Shown: positions 1-9,282 of the stretch, piece by piece | Numbering within the stretch: the first letter of the stretch is position 1 | Layout of the letters: each line of letters opens with the position of its first letter | From: a gamma proteobacterium symbiont of Ctena orbiculata | GTDB lineage: Bacteria > Pseudomonadota > Gammaproteobacteria > Chromatiales > Chromatiaceae | Length of the DNA stretch: 64,000 nt | Reading direction: 5' to 3' | NCBI GenBank assembly: GCA_003058495.1 | Contig: QBVC01000021.1 | Coordinates: 1 to 64,000, forward strand | The notes under the pieces: generated by a model | Seen by the model: the letters and a program-made list of their open reading frames with translations, nothing else | Databases searched by the model: none | Told to the model about the DNA's origin: nothing | Translations under genes and position numbers: made by a program

Positions 1-1
1 G

Positions 2-142
2 GAGATGGTGATGCCGGGCGACAACGTGAAGATGGTGGTGAAACTGATCGCGCCGATCGCGATGGAAGAGGGCCTGCGCTTTGCGATCCGCGAAGGCGGC
101 CGGACCGTGGGTGCCGGCGTGGTATCCAAGATTATCGAGTAA
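2..142 (+). CDS. tuf: elongation factor Tu, C-terminal end (partial)
   Basis: The window opens inside this gene. The last 46 codons encode the domain 3 end of EF-Tu, with the typical VMPGDNVKM stretch and the ending [15 protein letters not shown] before TAA. EF-Tu carries aminoacyl-tRNA to the ribosome. Only six bases separate its stop from the ATG of rpsJ, so the str and S10 operons are probably cotranscribed here. Identity is certain from sequence; the upstream part lies outside the window. Confidence 0.97.
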   Translation, partial: EMVMPGDNVKMVVKLIAPIAMEEGLRFAIREGGRTVGAGVVSKIIE

Positions 143-148
143 GTGATA

Positions 149-460
149 ATGGCAAACCAGAGAATACGAATTCGTCTGAAGGCATTTGATCATCGACTGA
201 TTGATCAATCTGCCCGTGAAATAGTGGAAACCGCCAAGCGCACCGGCGCCCATGTGCGCGGCCCTATTCCGCTGCCGACAAAGAATGAGCGCTACACCAT
301 CCTGATTTCGCCGCATGTCAACAAGGATGCGCGGGATCAGTATGAGATTCGCACCCACAAGCGCCTGCTCGATATCGTCGAGCCGACCGACAAGACCGTG
401 GATGCGTTGATGAAGCTCGATCTGGCTGCCGGCGTCGACGTGCAGATCAAACTGAACTGA
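149..460 (+). CDS. rpsJ: 30S ribosomal protein S10
   Basis: The protein has 103 residues, the same length as E. coli S10, and starts [19 protein letters not shown], the family signature. S10 sits in the 30S head and also acts as NusE in antitermination. I chose the ATG at 149 rather than the in-frame GTG at 143 because it matches the family N-terminus. It is the first gene of the S10 cluster, placed immediately behind tuf. Confidence 0.98.
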   Translation: MANQRIRIRLKAFDHRLIDQSAREIVETAKRTGAHVRGPIPLPTKNERYTILISPHVNKDARDQYEIRTHKRLLDIVEPTDKTVDALMKLDLAAGVDVQIKLN

Positions 461-471
461 GGTTAACTACG

Positions 472-1122
472 ATGGCGATTGGAGTAGTCGGACGCAAAGC
501 GGGAATGACCCGGGTATTCACCGAACAGGGCGAATCCATCCCGGTCACCGTGATCGAGGTCGAGCCCAACCGGGTTACCCAGCTGAAGAGTGACGAGACA
601 GATGGTTACCTGGCTATTCAGGTCACCACGGGAAGCAGCAAGAGTTCCCATGTGAACAAGCCCGCCTCCGGCCACTTTGCGAAAGCGGGGGTCGAGGCCG
701 GACGCAGCGTGTGGGAGTTTCGCGCCGAGCAATCCGATCTGGAAGGTATCGAGGTGGGCAGCGAAATCAAGGCCGACCGCTTCGAGGCCGGGCAGATCGT
801 CGACGTGCGCGGGCGCTCCCAGGGCAAGGGCTACCAGGGTGGCGTCAAGCGTCACAACTTCCGCACTCAGGATGCGACCCACGGCAACTCCCTGTCCCAT
901 CGGGCCCCCGGTTCCATCGGACAGTGCCAGACCCCGGGTCGCGTGTTCAAGGGTAAGAAGATGGCCGGACAGATGGGCGCCGTGCAGCGCTGCCAACAGA
1001 ATCTGGAGGTCGTGCGCGTCGACGCGGAACGGAATCTGTTGCTGGTCAAGGGTTCAGTGCCCGGCTCCAGAGGCGGTGATCTGATCGTCACGCCTGCTGT
1101 GAAGATGAAGAATAAAGGGTGA
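472..1122 (+). CDS. rplC: 50S ribosomal protein L3
   Basis: This 216-residue protein begins [18 protein letters not shown], the L3 signature, and holds the central [18 protein letters not shown] segment that reaches towards the peptidyl transferase centre. L3 is an early 23S rRNA assembly protein. A GAGG ribosome binding site overlaps the rpsJ stop about nine bases upstream. The gene is the second of the S10 operon, eleven bases after rpsJ. Confidence 0.98.
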   Translation: MAIGVVGRKAGMTRVFTEQGESIPVTVIEVEPNRVTQLKSDETDGYLAIQVTTGSSKSSHVNKPASGHFAKAGVEAGRSVWEFRAEQSDLEGIEVGSEIKADRFEAGQIVDVRGRSQGKGYQGGVKRHNFRTQDATHGNSLSHRAPGSIGQCQTPGRVFKGKKMAGQMGAVQRCQQNLEVVRVDAERNLLLVKGSVPGSRGGDLIVTPAVKMKNKG

Positions 1123-1127
1123 GTCTC

Positions 1128-1739
1128 ATGGAACTCAATGTACAAACAGCCGTTGGCGCGCAAACTCTCAAGGTCTCCGACGAGGTCTTTGGCGCAGAAT
1201 TCAAGCAGTCGCTGGTGCACCAGGTGGTGTCCGCCTATATGTCTGCCGCGCGAGCGGGCACCAAGGCGCACAAGAACCGCTCCGCTGTCGCAGGCGGCGG
1301 GGCCAAGCCTTTTCGCCAAAAGGGTACCGGCCGGGCCCGCGCGGGTACCAATCGTAGCCCCATCTGGCGGGGTGGCGGTGTCAACTTCGCGGCAACCCCG
1401 CGCAGCTATGCGCAGAAGATCAACCGCAAAATGTACCGCGGTGCGATCCGTTCGATCCTCTCCGAGTTGAATCGGCAGGAGAGGCTGGTGGTGGTCGATG
1501 AGTTCAGCGTCTCCCAGCCCAAGACCAAGGAGCTGGTTGAGAAGCTGAAGGGTATGGAGCTCAGCGATGTGTTGGTGGTAACCCAGAACCCGGATGAGAA
1601 TCTCTACCTGGCCTCGCGCAATCTCTACGGCGTTGATGTGCGGGATATCGATGAGATCGATCCGGTCAGTCTGGTGGCCTATGAAAAGCTGTTGGTGACC
1701 GAAGGCGCAGTGAAGAAACTCGAGGAGCGACTGGCATGA
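1128..1739 (+). CDS. rplD: 50S ribosomal protein L4
   Basis: L4 (203 residues) binds 23S rRNA and lines the exit tunnel with a long loop, seen here as the Gly/Arg-rich [18 protein letters not shown] segment near residues 60-80. In E. coli L4 also represses its own S10 operon through a leader; no such leader precedes rpsJ in this window. I use the ATG at 1128 rather than the GTG at 1119, because the latter overlaps the rplC stop and MELNVQT matches the family start. Confidence 0.97.
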   Translation: MELNVQTAVGAQTLKVSDEVFGAEFKQSLVHQVVSAYMSAARAGTKAHKNRSAVAGGGAKPFRQKGTGRARAGTNRSPIWRGGGVNFAATPRSYAQKINRKMYRGAIRSILSELNRQERLVVVDEFSVSQPKTKELVEKLKGMELSDVLVVTQNPDENLYLASRNLYGVDVRDIDEIDPVSLVAYEKLLVTEGAVKKLEERLA

Positions 1740-2032
1740 ATAACGAGCGTCTGATGAAGGTTCTTCTAAGTCCCGTGGTCTCCGAGAAGAGCAGCGTGGT
1801 TGCCGACAGCAACCAGCAATACACCTTCCGTGTCGCCACCGATGCCACCAAGCGAGAGATCGCCAAGGCGGTTGAAAAACTGTTCGAAGTCGAGGTCGAG
1901 CGGGTGCAGGTAGTGAACTGCAAAGGCAAGCAGAAGCGCTTCGGCCAGGTCATGGGCAAGCGCTCGGACTGGAAAAAGGCGTATGTTCGCCTCAAGCCCG
2001 GCAACGATATCGATTTCACGGCAGGCGCGTGA
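1736..2032 (+). CDS. rplW: 50S ribosomal protein L23
   Basis: This 98-residue protein carries the L23 pattern [11 protein letters not shown] near the N-terminus and the extended basic loop [23 protein letters not shown]23 sits at the exit tunnel and docks trigger factor and SRP. Its ATG overlaps the rplD stop as ATGA, implying translational coupling. Confidence 0.97.
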   Translation: MNNERLMKVLLSPVVSEKSSVVADSNQQYTFRVATDATKREIAKAVEKLFEVEVERVQVVNCKGKQKRFGQVMGKRSDWKKAYVRLKPGNDIDFTAGA

Positions 2033-2069
2033 TGATAGGGCCTGTTAACACTAATACAGGATTAGGATA

Positions 2070-2897
2070 ATGGCAGTCGTTAAAGCAAAACCGACATCCG
2101 CTGGCCGCAGATTTGTGGTCAAGGTTGTCAATGATGAGCTCCATAAGGGCGCGCCCCATGGTCCGTTGCTGGCGAAGAAGAGCAAGAGCGGCGGGCGCAA
2201 CAACAACGGCCGCATCACCACGCGTCATCGCGGCGGTGGTCACAAGCAGCGCTATCGCATCATCGACTTCAAGCGCAACAAAGAGGGAATCCCGGCCACC
2301 GTGGAGCGTCTTGAATATGACCCGAACCGGACTGCGTTTATCGCCCTGATCCGCTATGCGGATGGCGAGCGCGCCTACATCATCGCGCCGAACAACCTGC
2401 ATATCGGCGATCAGATCGAGTCGGGTTCGGGCGCGGCGATCAAAGTCGGCAACTGTCTGCCGTTGCGGAATATGCCGCTTGGTTCGGTGGTCCATTGCGT
2501 GGAGATGAAGCCGGGTAAGGGCGCCCAGATAGCACGTTCAGCCGGCACCTCCGTGCAGCTGGTGGCAAGGGAAGGCGAGTACGCCACCCTGCGCCTGCGC
2601 TCAGGCGAGATGCGCAAGGTATCCGCGGACTGCCGCGGGGTCATCGGCGAGGTCTCCAACTCAGAGCATACCCTGCGCTCCCTCGGCAAGGCGGGGGCGA
2701 AACGCTGGAAGGGAGTACGTCCCACGGTGCGTGGTGTCGCCATGAACCCGGTCGATCATCCCCACGGTGGTGGTGAGGGTCGTACCTCGGGCGGGCGCCA
2801 TCCGGTATCCCCTTGGGGCGTGCCGACCAAAGGGTACAAGACACGTACCAACAAACGCACAAACAAGATGATTGTGCGCCGTAGAAACCGTAAATAA
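2070..2897 (+). CDS. rplB: 50S ribosomal protein L2
   Basis: L2 (275 residues) has the RNA-binding domain ([20 protein letters not shown], residues about 37-57) and the C-terminal [16 protein letters not shown] motif, whose histidine is needed for peptidyl transferase function. The length matches the family (about 273-276). An AGGA site lies just before the ATG. It follows rplW by 37 bases in the S10 operon. Confidence 0.98.
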   Translation: MAVVKAKPTSAGRRFVVKVVNDELHKGAPHGPLLAKKSKSGGRNNNGRITTRHRGGGHKQRYRIIDFKRNKEGIPATVERLEYDPNRTAFIALIRYADGERAYIIAPNNLHIGDQIESGSGAAIKVGNCLPLRNMPLGSVVHCVEMKPGKGAQIARSAGTSVQLVAREGEYATLRLRSGEMRKVSADCRGVIGEVSNSEHTLRSLGKAGAKRWKGVRPTVRGVAMNPVDHPHGGGEGRTSGGRHPVSPWGVPTKGYKTRTNKRTNKMIVRRRNRK

Positions 2898-2916
2898 TTG
2901 ATTAGGGGTTAGAGTC

Positions 2917-3189
2917 GTGCCACGTTCAATCAGAAAAGGCCCATTCATCGACCACCATCTGATGAAGAAGGTGGATGAGGCGGTAGCCCAGAACAACAAG
3001 CGTCCCATCAAGACCTGGTCTCGCAGATCGGTCGTCGCGCCGGAGATGGTCGGATTGACCATCGCGGTACACAACGGCAAGCAGCATGTACCTGTGCTGG
3101 TATCCGAAAACATGGTTGGACACAAGCTGGGTGAGTTCGCGCTGACCCGTACCTATCGCGGCCACGCCGCGGATAAGAAGTCCAAGTAG
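2917..3189 (+). CDS. rpsS: 30S ribosomal protein S19
   Basis: This 90-residue protein begins [15 protein letters not shown] and ends with the basic [15 protein letters not shown] tail typical of S19, a 30S head protein that contacts S13 and the A site. The start codon is GTG; no ATG is available at the conserved N-terminus, and an AGGGG-type site lies upstream. Confidence 0.97.
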   Translation: MPRSIRKGPFIDHHLMKKVDEAVAQNNKRPIKTWSRRSVVAPEMVGLTIAVHNGKQHVPVLVSENMVGHKLGEFALTRTYRGHAADKKSK

Positions 3190-3200
3190 AGGAAGTGATG

Positions 3201-3533
3201 ATGCAGACCACAGCAAAATTGCGTCATGCCCGGATTTCAGCGCAGAAGGGGCGCCTGGTCGCCGATCAGATTCGCGGCCTTCCGGTGGAGCAGGCGCTGA
3301 ATATTCTCTCCTTCAGCAAGAAGAAGGGTGCCGGCTTGGTGAAAAAGGTGCTCGAGTCGGCGATTGCCAATGCCGAGCACAATGATGGCGCCGATATCGA
3401 TGAGTTGAAGGTCTCTGCGGTCACAGTCGATGAGGGGCCGACCATGAAGCGTATACGCGCACGCGCCAAGGGGCGTGCAACCAGGATTCTCAAGCGCACC
3501 AGTCACATCAACGTGACTGTGGCGGAAAAGTAA
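3201..3533 (+). CDS. rplV: 50S ribosomal protein L22
   Basis: L22 binds 23S rRNA and its beta-hairpin loop narrows the exit tunnel. Starting at the ATG at 3201 gives 110 residues, the E. coli length, and puts [23 protein letters not shown] in register with the family. GTG at 3195 and ATG at 3198 are in frame just upstream, but the AGGAAG site at 3190-3195 is best spaced for 3201. The conserved C-terminal [13 protein letters not shown] segment is present. Confidence 0.96.
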   Translation: MQTTAKLRHARISAQKGRLVADQIRGLPVEQALNILSFSKKKGAGLVKKVLESAIANAEHNDGADIDELKVSAVTVDEGPTMKRIRARAKGRATRILKRTSHINVTVAEK

Positions 3534-3551
3534 CAGGCAAGAGAGGCCGAA

Positions 3552-4235
3552 ATGGGTCAAAAAGTACATCCAACCGGGATTCGTCTTGGCATCGTAAAAG
3601 ACTGGACCTCCAAGTGGTATGCGGATTCCAAGCACTACGCGGACCTGCTGAACAACGATCTTGAAGTCAGGGATTTCCTGAAGAAGAAGCTGTCGCAGGC
3701 ATCCGTGAGCCGGATTCAGATCGATCGCCCCGCGAATAACGCCCACATCACCGTGCACACGGCCCGGCCCGGGCTGGTGATCGGCAAGAAGGGCGAGGAT
3801 ATCGATGCCTTGAGGGCCGAGGTCTCCGGGATGATGGGGATTCCAGTGCACATGAGCATCGAAGAGATCCGCAAGCCGGAACTCGACGCCCAGCTGGTCG
3901 GCGAGAGTATCGCCCAGCAGCTGGAGCGGCGGGTGATGTTCAGGCGGGCGATGAAGAGGGCGGTGCAGAACGCCATGCGCCTCGGCGCCGAGGGGATCAA
4001 GGTCAACATCAGCGGACGTCTCAACGGCGCTGAGATTGCGCGCTCCGAGTGGTACCGGGAAGGTCGGGTGCCGCTGCATACCCTGCGTGCGGATATCGAC
4101 TACGGATTCGCGGAGGCGAATACGACCTATGGCATCATCGGCGTCAAGGTATGGGTCTTCAAGGGCGAGGTCTACGGTGATAATGAGGAGGTTGAGGTCG
4201 AAGCCAAACCGGCCTCAACGGGTAAGAGGTCCTAA
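3552..4235 (+). CDS. rpsC: 30S ribosomal protein S3
   Basis: S3 (227 residues) lines the mRNA entry channel and has helicase-like activity with S4 and S5. The start [18 protein letters not shown] is diagnostic, the KH domain includes [14 protein letters not shown] around residues 74-88, and the C-terminal domain has [31 protein letters not shown]. It lies 18 bases after rplV. Confidence 0.98.
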   Translation: MGQKVHPTGIRLGIVKDWTSKWYADSKHYADLLNNDLEVRDFLKKKLSQASVSRIQIDRPANNAHITVHTARPGLVIGKKGEDIDALRAEVSGMMGIPVHMSIEEIRKPELDAQLVGESIAQQLERRVMFRRAMKRAVQNAMRLGAEGIKVNISGRLNGAEIARSEWYREGRVPLHTLRADIDYGFAEANTTYGIIGVKVWVFKGEVYGDNEEVEVEAKPASTGKRS

Positions 4236-4238
4236 GCC

Positions 4239-4652
4239 ATGCTGCAACCAAAACGGACAAAATTTCGCAAACAGCACAAAGGGCGCAATCGCGGCCTGGC
4301 CTTCAAGGGCAGCGACGTCTCCTTTGGTGAATACGGCCTGAAGTCGACCGGACGCGGCCGCATCACCGCAAGGCAGATCGAATCCGCTCGTCGCGCCATC
4401 ACCCGCCATGTGAAGCGTGGCGGAAAGATCTGGATCCGGATCTTTCCGGACAAGCCGATTACCAAGAAACCCCTGGAGGTTCGCCAGGGTAAAGGTAAGG
4501 GTAATGTTGAGTACTGGGTTGCCCAGATTCAGCCAGGCCGCATGCTTTATGAGATTGAAGGTATCTCCGAAGAGCTGGCGCGCGAGGCGTTCGCGCTTGC
4601 TTCCGCCAAGTTGCCTGTTTCGACCACTTTCGTGAAGCGGACGGTAATGTAA
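4239..4652 (+). CDS. rplP: 50S ribosomal protein L16
   Basis: L16 (137 residues) starts [19 protein letters not shown] and carries the arginine and glycine motifs (residues about 50-85) that bind near the A-site tRNA elbow. The length is standard. It starts three bases after the rpsC stop, and its own stop overlaps the rpmC start. Confidence 0.98.
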   Translation: MLQPKRTKFRKQHKGRNRGLAFKGSDVSFGEYGLKSTGRGRITARQIESARRAITRHVKRGGKIWIRIFPDKPITKKPLEVRQGKGKGNVEYWVAQIQPGRMLYEIEGISEELAREAFALASAKLPVSTTFVKRTVM

Positions 4653-4852
4653 TGAAAGCATCAGAGTTAAGAGAAAAGTCTCAACAAGAGTTGACCACTA
4701 CCCTCGAAGAGCTTCTGAAAGAGCAGTTCAACCTGCGTATGCAGCGGGGAACCGGCCAGCTGGCCAAGCCTTCGCGGATGAAGGAAGTTCGCAAGGATAT
4801 TGCACGGGTCAAGACTCTTATGAATGAACAGAAGTCGGGTAATGCATCATGA
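4652..4852 (+). CDS. rpmC: 50S ribosomal protein L29
   Basis: This 66-residue all-helical protein begins [14 protein letters not shown] and has the [14 protein letters not shown] core of L29, which lies beside L23 at the tunnel exit. The start codon shares a base with the rplP stop (TAATG), so the two are translationally coupled. Confidence 0.97.
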   Translation: MKASELREKSQQELTTTLEELLKEQFNLRMQRGTGQLAKPSRMKEVRKDIARVKTLMNEQKSGNAS

Positions 4853-5109
4853 GTGAACAGCAGGCAACGAACCGGACATTGGTTGGACAGGTCGTGAGCA
4901 GTGCGATGGATAAATCAATAACCGTATCCGTCGAGCGTCGCGTAAAGCATCCGGTCTACGGGAAATTCATGCGTCGTTCGACAAAGGTACATGCCCATGA
5001 CGAGACGAATGAGTGCCAGAAGGGCGACACCGTGATGGTCGAACAGTGCCGTCCGCTGTCGAAAACCAAGACATGGCGCTTGGTTAAAGTGCTGGAGCGT
5101 GCCAACTGA
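4849..5109 (+). CDS. rpsQ: 30S ribosomal protein S17
   Basis: S17 (86 residues) is a primary 16S rRNA binder. The OB-fold motifs [27 protein letters not shown] (read in two pieces) and [18 protein letters not shown] are present. It overlaps rpmC as ATGA and is the last gene of the classical S10 operon; 53 bases follow before rplN. Confidence 0.97.
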   Translation: MSEQQATNRTLVGQVVSSAMDKSITVSVERRVKHPVYGKFMRRSTKVHAHDETNECQKGDTVMVEQCRPLSKTKTWRLVKVLERAN

Positions 5110-5162
5110 GACCTGTTCTCGGCGTGTATCCGATCGAAACTATTTGGAATTAGGGCAATACC

Positions 5163-5531
5163 ATGATTCAGATGCAGACCAACCTCAGTGTTGCTGACAA
5201 CAGTGGCGCAAAGCGGGTTCAGTGCATAAAGGTGCTGGGTGGTTCTCATCGCCGCTATGCAGGAATCGGAGACATTGTGAAAGTCAGTGTCAAAGATGCG
5301 ATACCCCGAGGCAAAGTGAAAAAAGGTGATGTGTACAACGCCGTTGTTGTCAGAACCAAGAAGGGTGTACGGCGCCCGGACGGCTCGGTGATTCGTTTCG
5401 ACACCAATGCCGCAGTGCTCTTGAACAGCGCATTGCAGCCGATTGGCACGCGTATCTTCGGTCCTGTTACCCGTGAGTTAAGGAGTGAGCGATTCATGAA
5501 AATCATTTCGCTCGCACCAGAAGTTTTGTGA
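5163..5531 (+). CDS. rplN: 50S ribosomal protein L14
   Basis: L14 (122 residues, the standard length) starts [18 protein letters not shown] and ends [12 protein letters not shown], both family hallmarks. It forms the inter-subunit bridge B8 with 16S rRNA. It opens the spc cluster; the 53-base gap upstream contains no obvious terminator, so read-through from S10 is likely. Confidence 0.98.
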   Translation: MIQMQTNLSVADNSGAKRVQCIKVLGGSHRRYAGIGDIVKVSVKDAIPRGKVKKGDVYNAVVVRTKKGVRRPDGSVIRFDTNAAVLLNSALQPIGTRIFGPVTRELRSERFMKIISLAPEVL

Positions 5532-5540
5532 GGCGGCACC

Positions 5541-5861
5541 ATGGCAAGCAAGATTAAAAAGGGTGACGAGGTCATCGTCATCAGCGGCAAGGATAAAGGC
5601 AAACGCGGCACCGTAGTCAGGATGTTGCAGGATGACCGGCTGGTCGTGGAAAACGTCAATATGGCGAAAAAACACACCAAGCCAAATCCGAACAGGGGTG
5701 AACCAGGCGGCATCCTGGACAAGGAGATGCCACTGCACATCTCCAACGTGGCGCTCTACAACCCGCAGACCGATAAGGCGGACCGGGTTGGATTTAAAAT
5801 TCTCGAAGACGGCAAGAAGGTTCGGGTATTCAAATCGAATCAAGAAGTCGTCGATATCTGA
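5541..5861 (+). CDS. rplX: 50S ribosomal protein L24
   Basis: L24 (106 residues) initiates 50S assembly. The KOW motif appears at residues about 6-35 ([19 protein letters not shown]), followed by the [18 protein letters not shown] segment. A GAGG site overlaps the rplN stop. Confidence 0.97.
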   Translation: MASKIKKGDEVIVISGKDKGKRGTVVRMLQDDRLVVENVNMAKKHTKPNPNRGEPGGILDKEMPLHISNVALYNPQTDKADRVGFKILEDGKKVRVFKSNQEVVDI

Positions 5862-5874
5862 GGCGTGATCAGAC

Positions 5875-6414
5875 ATGGCAAGATTACAGCAAGACTACAA
5901 GGAAACCATTGTCCAGGAGTTGATGGACAAGTTTCAGTTCAGCAGCATCATGCAGGTCCCGAAGATCAGCAAGATTACCCTCAACATGGGTGTTGGCGAG
6001 GCGATTGGCGACAAAAAGGTCCTGGAGAATGCGGTTGCGGACATGGAGAAGATCGCCGGTCAGAAGGCAATCATCACCCATGCCCGTAAGTCTATCGCCG
6101 GTTTCAAGGTCCGTGAGGGATGGCCGATCGGCTGCAAGGTTACCCTGCGTCGTGAGCGGATGTACGAGTTCCTCGATCGCCTGATCAACATCGCGATACC
6201 GCGTATTCGGGACTTTCGTGGCCTCAACGGCAAGTCGTTCGACGGTCGCGGCAACTACTCCATGGGCGTTAAAGAGCAAATCATGTTTCCGGAGATCGAC
6301 TATGACAAGATCGACGCGATACGTGGCTTGGATATTACCATTACCACCACCGCGAAGACCGATGAAGAGGGTCGTGCGCTGTTGGAAGCCTTTAAATTTC
6401 CTTTTAAGAACTGA
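5875..6414 (+). CDS. rplE: 50S ribosomal protein L5
   Basis: L5 (179 residues) binds 5S rRNA and contacts P-site tRNA. The motifs [34 protein letters not shown] and [19 protein letters not shown] are all present. Length equals that of E. coli. It sits between rplX and rpsN as in other spc operons. Confidence 0.98.
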   Translation: MARLQQDYKETIVQELMDKFQFSSIMQVPKISKITLNMGVGEAIGDKKVLENAVADMEKIAGQKAIITHARKSIAGFKVREGWPIGCKVTLRRERMYEFLDRLINIAIPRIRDFRGLNGKSFDGRGNYSMGVKEQIMFPEIDYDKIDAIRGLDITITTTAKTDEEGRALLEAFKFPFKN

Positions 6415-6422
6415 GTTCAAAC

Positions 6423-6728
6423 ATGGCAAAGAAGAGTATGATCGCACGCGAAAGCAAGCGTGCCCGCATCGCCTCCCAATATGCTGCCAAGCGTAGTGCT
6501 CTGAAGGCGGTGATCAAGAACCCGAACAGTACATTCGAGCAGATCGAAGAGGCGACCCGGAAGCTGCAGAAGCTGCCCAGGGACGCCAGCCCCTCGCGCA
6601 AGCAGAATCGCTGCCGGGTGACGGGCCGGCCCCACGGCGTCTATCGCAAGTTCGGTCTCTGCCGCAACAAGCTGCGCGAGGCCGCGATGCGCGGCGATGT
6701 TCCGGGGCTTGTTAAAGCAAGTTGGTAG
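6423..6728 (+). CDS. rpsN: 30S ribosomal protein S14 (zinc-free type)
   Basis: This 101-residue protein is the long, zinc-independent (C-minus) form of S14: it lacks the CxxC pairs of the short form and ends [10 protein letters not shown]. The [26 protein letters not shown] segment (read in two parts) is the conserved 16S-binding region. The -35 box of a likely internal promoter lies inside its last codons. Confidence 0.97.
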   Translation: MAKKSMIARESKRARIASQYAAKRSALKAVIKNPNSTFEQIEEATRKLQKLPRDASPSRKQNRCRVTGRPHGVYRKFGLCRNKLREAAMRGDVPGLVKASW

Positions 6729-6737
6729 GCGTATAAT
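6709..6737 (+). promoter_or_regulatory. probable sigma-70 promoter before rpsH
   Basis: TTGTTA at 6709-6714 and TATAAT at 6732-6737 are separated by 17 bases, near-consensus elements. The -35 box lies in the last codons of rpsN. Transcription would start near 6744, about 84 bases ahead of rpsH, in a leader holding a GGGTCAG/CTGGCCC hairpin. Confidence 0.6.
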
Positions 6738-6754
6738 TCCGCGCCTTTACGCGG

Positions 6755-6771
6755 GTCAGTAACTGGCCCGT
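6755..6771 (+). other. leader hairpin upstream of rpsH
   Basis: GGGTCAG and CTGGCCC can pair as a 7-bp stem with one G-U pair and a three-base loop, just downstream of the probable internal promoter. No T-run follows, so it does not look like a terminator. A role as a ribosomal-protein binding site is possible but unsupported. Confidence 0.4.
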
Positions 6772-6827
6772 CTGTTTTACATTTTCGGTATCGCGCCACA
6801 AAGGCGGACTGACCACAGGAGCTCATT

Positions 6828-7223
6828 ATGAGTATGTCAGATCCCATCGCGGATATGCTTACACGTATCCGCAATGGCCAGGCAGCGAAGAAGACGACGG
6901 TAGAGCTGCCCTCCTCGAAACTGAAGCACTCTATCGCTAACCTTCTGAAAAATGAAGGTTTCCTTCAAGAAGTCTCAATCAACAGCGAAACCAAGAAACC
7001 GACCCTGGTTTTAGAGCTTCGCTACTACCAGGGGCGCCCTGTCATCGATTTGATCAAGCGTGTCAGCCGTCCGGGCCTGCGTGTCTACAAAGGCAAGAAT
7101 GAACTGCCCAAGGTGCGCGGCGGTCTCGGCGTGGCGATTATCTCCACTTCCAAAGGTGTGATGACCGACCGTGCCGCCCGAGAGACGGGGCAGGGCGGTG
7201 AAGTCATCGCCTACGTCGCATAA
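6828..7223 (+). CDS. rpsH: 30S ribosomal protein S8
   Basis: S8 (131 residues) starts [18 protein letters not shown], nearly identical to other gammaproteobacterial S8, and ends [20 protein letters not shown]8 binds the 16S central domain and in E. coli represses the spc operon. A strong CAGGAG site precedes the ATG. It is set off from rpsN by a 99-base gap holding the likely promoter. Confidence 0.98.
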   Translation: MSMSDPIADMLTRIRNGQAAKKTTVELPSSKLKHSIANLLKNEGFLQEVSINSETKKPTLVLELRYYQGRPVIDLIKRVSRPGLRVYKGKNELPKVRGGLGVAIISTSKGVMTDRAARETGQGGEVIAYVA

Positions 7224-7234
7224 GGGGGGTCGAG

Positions 7235-7768
7235 ATGTCACGTGTAGCTAAAAGCCCGATTCCGGTACCCTCCGGCGTCACCGTGAAAAAGGGTGACCAG
7301 TCGCTGAGCATCAAGGGCCCCAAGGGTGAAATGGCGATGGCCATCCACCCTTCCGTGGAGATCGCTGAAGAGGATAACAGCCTCAAGGTGGCGCCGCTCA
7401 ATGAGGACAAATCGTCCTGGGCCATGGCCGGGACCATGCGGGCGTTGGTCAACAATATGGTGACCGGGGTCACCCAGGGGTTTGAGAAGAAATTACAGCT
7501 GGTTGGTGTGGGCTACCGCGCGCAAGCGGGCGGTAAGTCGCTCAATCTCAATCTAGGCTTCTCGCATCCGATCGACTATCCGGTGCCTGAAGGGATCAGC
7601 ATAGCGACCCCTTCGGCCACCGAGATCGTGGTCAGCGGAAGCGACAAGCAGCGTGTCGGCCAGGTGGCTGCGGAGATCCGCGCCTTCCGTCCGCCCGAGC
7701 CCTACAAGGGCAAGGGCGTGCGCTATGTCGACGAATATGTCGCACGTAAAGAAGCCAAGAAGAAATAG
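7235..7768 (+). CDS. rplF: 50S ribosomal protein L6
   Basis: L6 (177 residues) has the N-terminal start [15 protein letters not shown], an inner duplicated fold, and the signature [23 protein letters not shown] at the C-terminus. It sits near the sarcin-ricin loop. A run AAGGGGGG serves as ribosome binding site. Confidence 0.98.
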   Translation: MSRVAKSPIPVPSGVTVKKGDQSLSIKGPKGEMAMAIHPSVEIAEEDNSLKVAPLNEDKSSWAMAGTMRALVNNMVTGVTQGFEKKLQLVGVGYRAQAGGKSLNLNLGFSHPIDYPVPEGISIATPSATEIVVSGSDKQRVGQVAAEIRAFRPPEPYKGKGVRYVDEYVARKEAKKK

Positions 7769-7777
7769 GGTAGAACG

Positions 7778-8134
7778 ATGGAAAAGAAACAATCACGCAT
7801 ACGTCGTGGGCGTCGTACTCGAGCAAAGATCCGGGAGCTTGGCGCCTATCGTCTCTCTATTCATCGTACGCCTCGACATATCTATGCCCAGGTGATCAGT
7901 CCTGATGGCGGCAGTGTGCTGGCGAGCGCGTCGACACTCGACAAGACCATTCGCAGTGAAATCAGCGGCGCCAGCGGCAACGTCGATGCAGCGAAGATTG
8001 TCGGAAAGCATATCGCCGAGCGGGCAAAGACCGCCGGTGTAGAGAGTGTGGCCTTCGACCGCTCCGGATTTCAATACCATGGGCGGGTTAAGGCGCTTGC
8101 CGACGCGGCGCGCGAAGCCGGTCTCCAATTTTAA
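7778..8134 (+). CDS. rplR: 50S ribosomal protein L18
   Basis: L18 (118 residues) binds 5S rRNA. The arginine-rich start and the conserved [16 protein letters not shown] and [24 protein letters not shown] segments identify it. It follows rplF by nine bases. Confidence 0.97.
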   Translation: MEKKQSRIRRGRRTRAKIRELGAYRLSIHRTPRHIYAQVISPDGGSVLASASTLDKTIRSEISGASGNVDAAKIVGKHIAERAKTAGVESVAFDRSGFQYHGRVKALADAAREAGLQF

Positions 8135-8146
8135 GGATTCAGGACT

Positions 8147-8653
8147 ATGGCGAATTTCAATGCAAAACCTGAGGGCGACGAGCTTCTTGAAAAGCTGGTC
8201 AATGTAAACCGGGTCGCGAAGGTGGTTAAGGGTGGCCGCCAGTTCGGCTTCTCCGCGCTCACCGTGGTCGGTGACGGCAAGGGGCGGGTCGGATTCGGTA
8301 CCGGCAAGGCCCGCGAGGTTCCCGTGGCGATCCAAAAGGCGATGGAGACGGCGCGCAAGAACATGGTCACGGTTCGCCTCAGCGGCTCGACCCTGCAGTA
8401 TCCGGTGACCGGCAGGCACGGCGCCGCCAAGGTGCATATGCAACCTGCCTCAGACGGTACCGGCATCATCGCCGGCGGCGCCATGCGCGCCGTGTTCGAG
8501 GTGCTGGGGGTGCAAAACGTTCTGGCCAAGTGCATCGGGACGAACAATCCCATGAATGTGGTGCGGGCCACGATCAATGGCCTGAAAGAGATGACAGACG
8601 CCGAGTCCGTTGCCCTGAAGCGCGGCAAGAGCGTCGAGGATATCCTGGGGTAG
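8147..8653 (+). CDS. rpsE: 30S ribosomal protein S5
   Basis: S5 (168 residues) acts in decoding accuracy. The double-stranded RNA-binding domain has [23 protein letters not shown], and the C-terminal domain has [23 protein letters not shown] (both read in pieces). An AAGGA site precedes the start. Confidence 0.98.
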   Translation: MANFNAKPEGDELLEKLVNVNRVAKVVKGGRQFGFSALTVVGDGKGRVGFGTGKAREVPVAIQKAMETARKNMVTVRLSGSTLQYPVTGRHGAAKVHMQPASDGTGIIAGGAMRAVFEVLGVQNVLAKCIGTNNPMNVVRATINGLKEMTDAESVALKRGKSVEDILG

Positions 8654-8656
8654 ATC

Positions 8657-8845
8657 ATGGCTAAGAAAAAGATGATGCAGGTAACCCTGGTGCGCAGCAC
8701 GAATGGCAGGCTGGCCAGCCATAAGGCCTGCGTTGCCGGTTTGGGCCTGCGGCGGATGCATCAGGTCGTCGAGGTCGAGGATACTCCCGCGACCCGGGGC
8801 ATGGTGAACAAGGTCAATTACATGGTCAAGGTTGTGGAGGCTTAA
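8657..8845 (+). CDS. rpmD: 50S ribosomal protein L30
   Basis: This short 62-residue protein has the L30 pattern [18 protein letters not shown] followed by [28 protein letters not shown]. It starts three bases after the rpsE stop. Confidence 0.96.
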   Translation: MAKKKMMQVTLVRSTNGRLASHKACVAGLGLRRMHQVVEVEDTPATRGMVNKVNYMVKVVEA

Positions 8846-8847
8846 CG

Positions 8848-9279
8848 ATGCGCTTGAATACACTACAGCCGGCTGCAGGCAGCAAGACCGATCGCAAGCG
8901 TGTCGGACGCGGCATCGGCAGCGGTCTCGGAAAGACCTGCGGACGCGGACACAAGGGGCAGAAGTCCCGCTCCGGCGGCTACCACAAGGTCGGATTCGAA
9001 GGCGGACAGATGCCCCTGCAGAGGCGCCTGCCCAAGGTGGGTTTCACCTCCCGTGTCTCGCTCTCGACGGCAGAGGTGCGGCTGGGTGAGCTGGCCAAGA
9101 TCGAAGGCGAGGTGGTCGACCTCGAGGCCCTGAAAAAGGCCAATATCATCACCCGTTCGATGAAGCGGGCAAAGATATTCGCCTCCGGTACCATCGATCG
9201 CGCCGTTACCGTGAAGGGCATCGGCGTATCCAAGGGCGCTAAGGCCGCTATCGAGGCGGCCGGTGGCAAGGTCGAGTAG
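8848..9279 (+). CDS. rplO: 50S ribosomal protein L15
   Basis: L15 (143 residues) starts [22 protein letters not shown] and has the glycine/arginine-rich [11 protein letters not shown] extension that penetrates 23S rRNA. It lies two bases after rpmD and three before secY. Confidence 0.97.
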   Translation: MRLNTLQPAAGSKTDRKRVGRGIGSGLGKTCGRGHKGQKSRSGGYHKVGFEGGQMPLQRRLPKVGFTSRVSLSTAEVRLGELAKIEGEVVDLEALKKANIITRSMKRAKIFASGTIDRAVTVKGIGVSKGAKAAIEAAGGKVE

Positions 9280-9282
9280 ATC

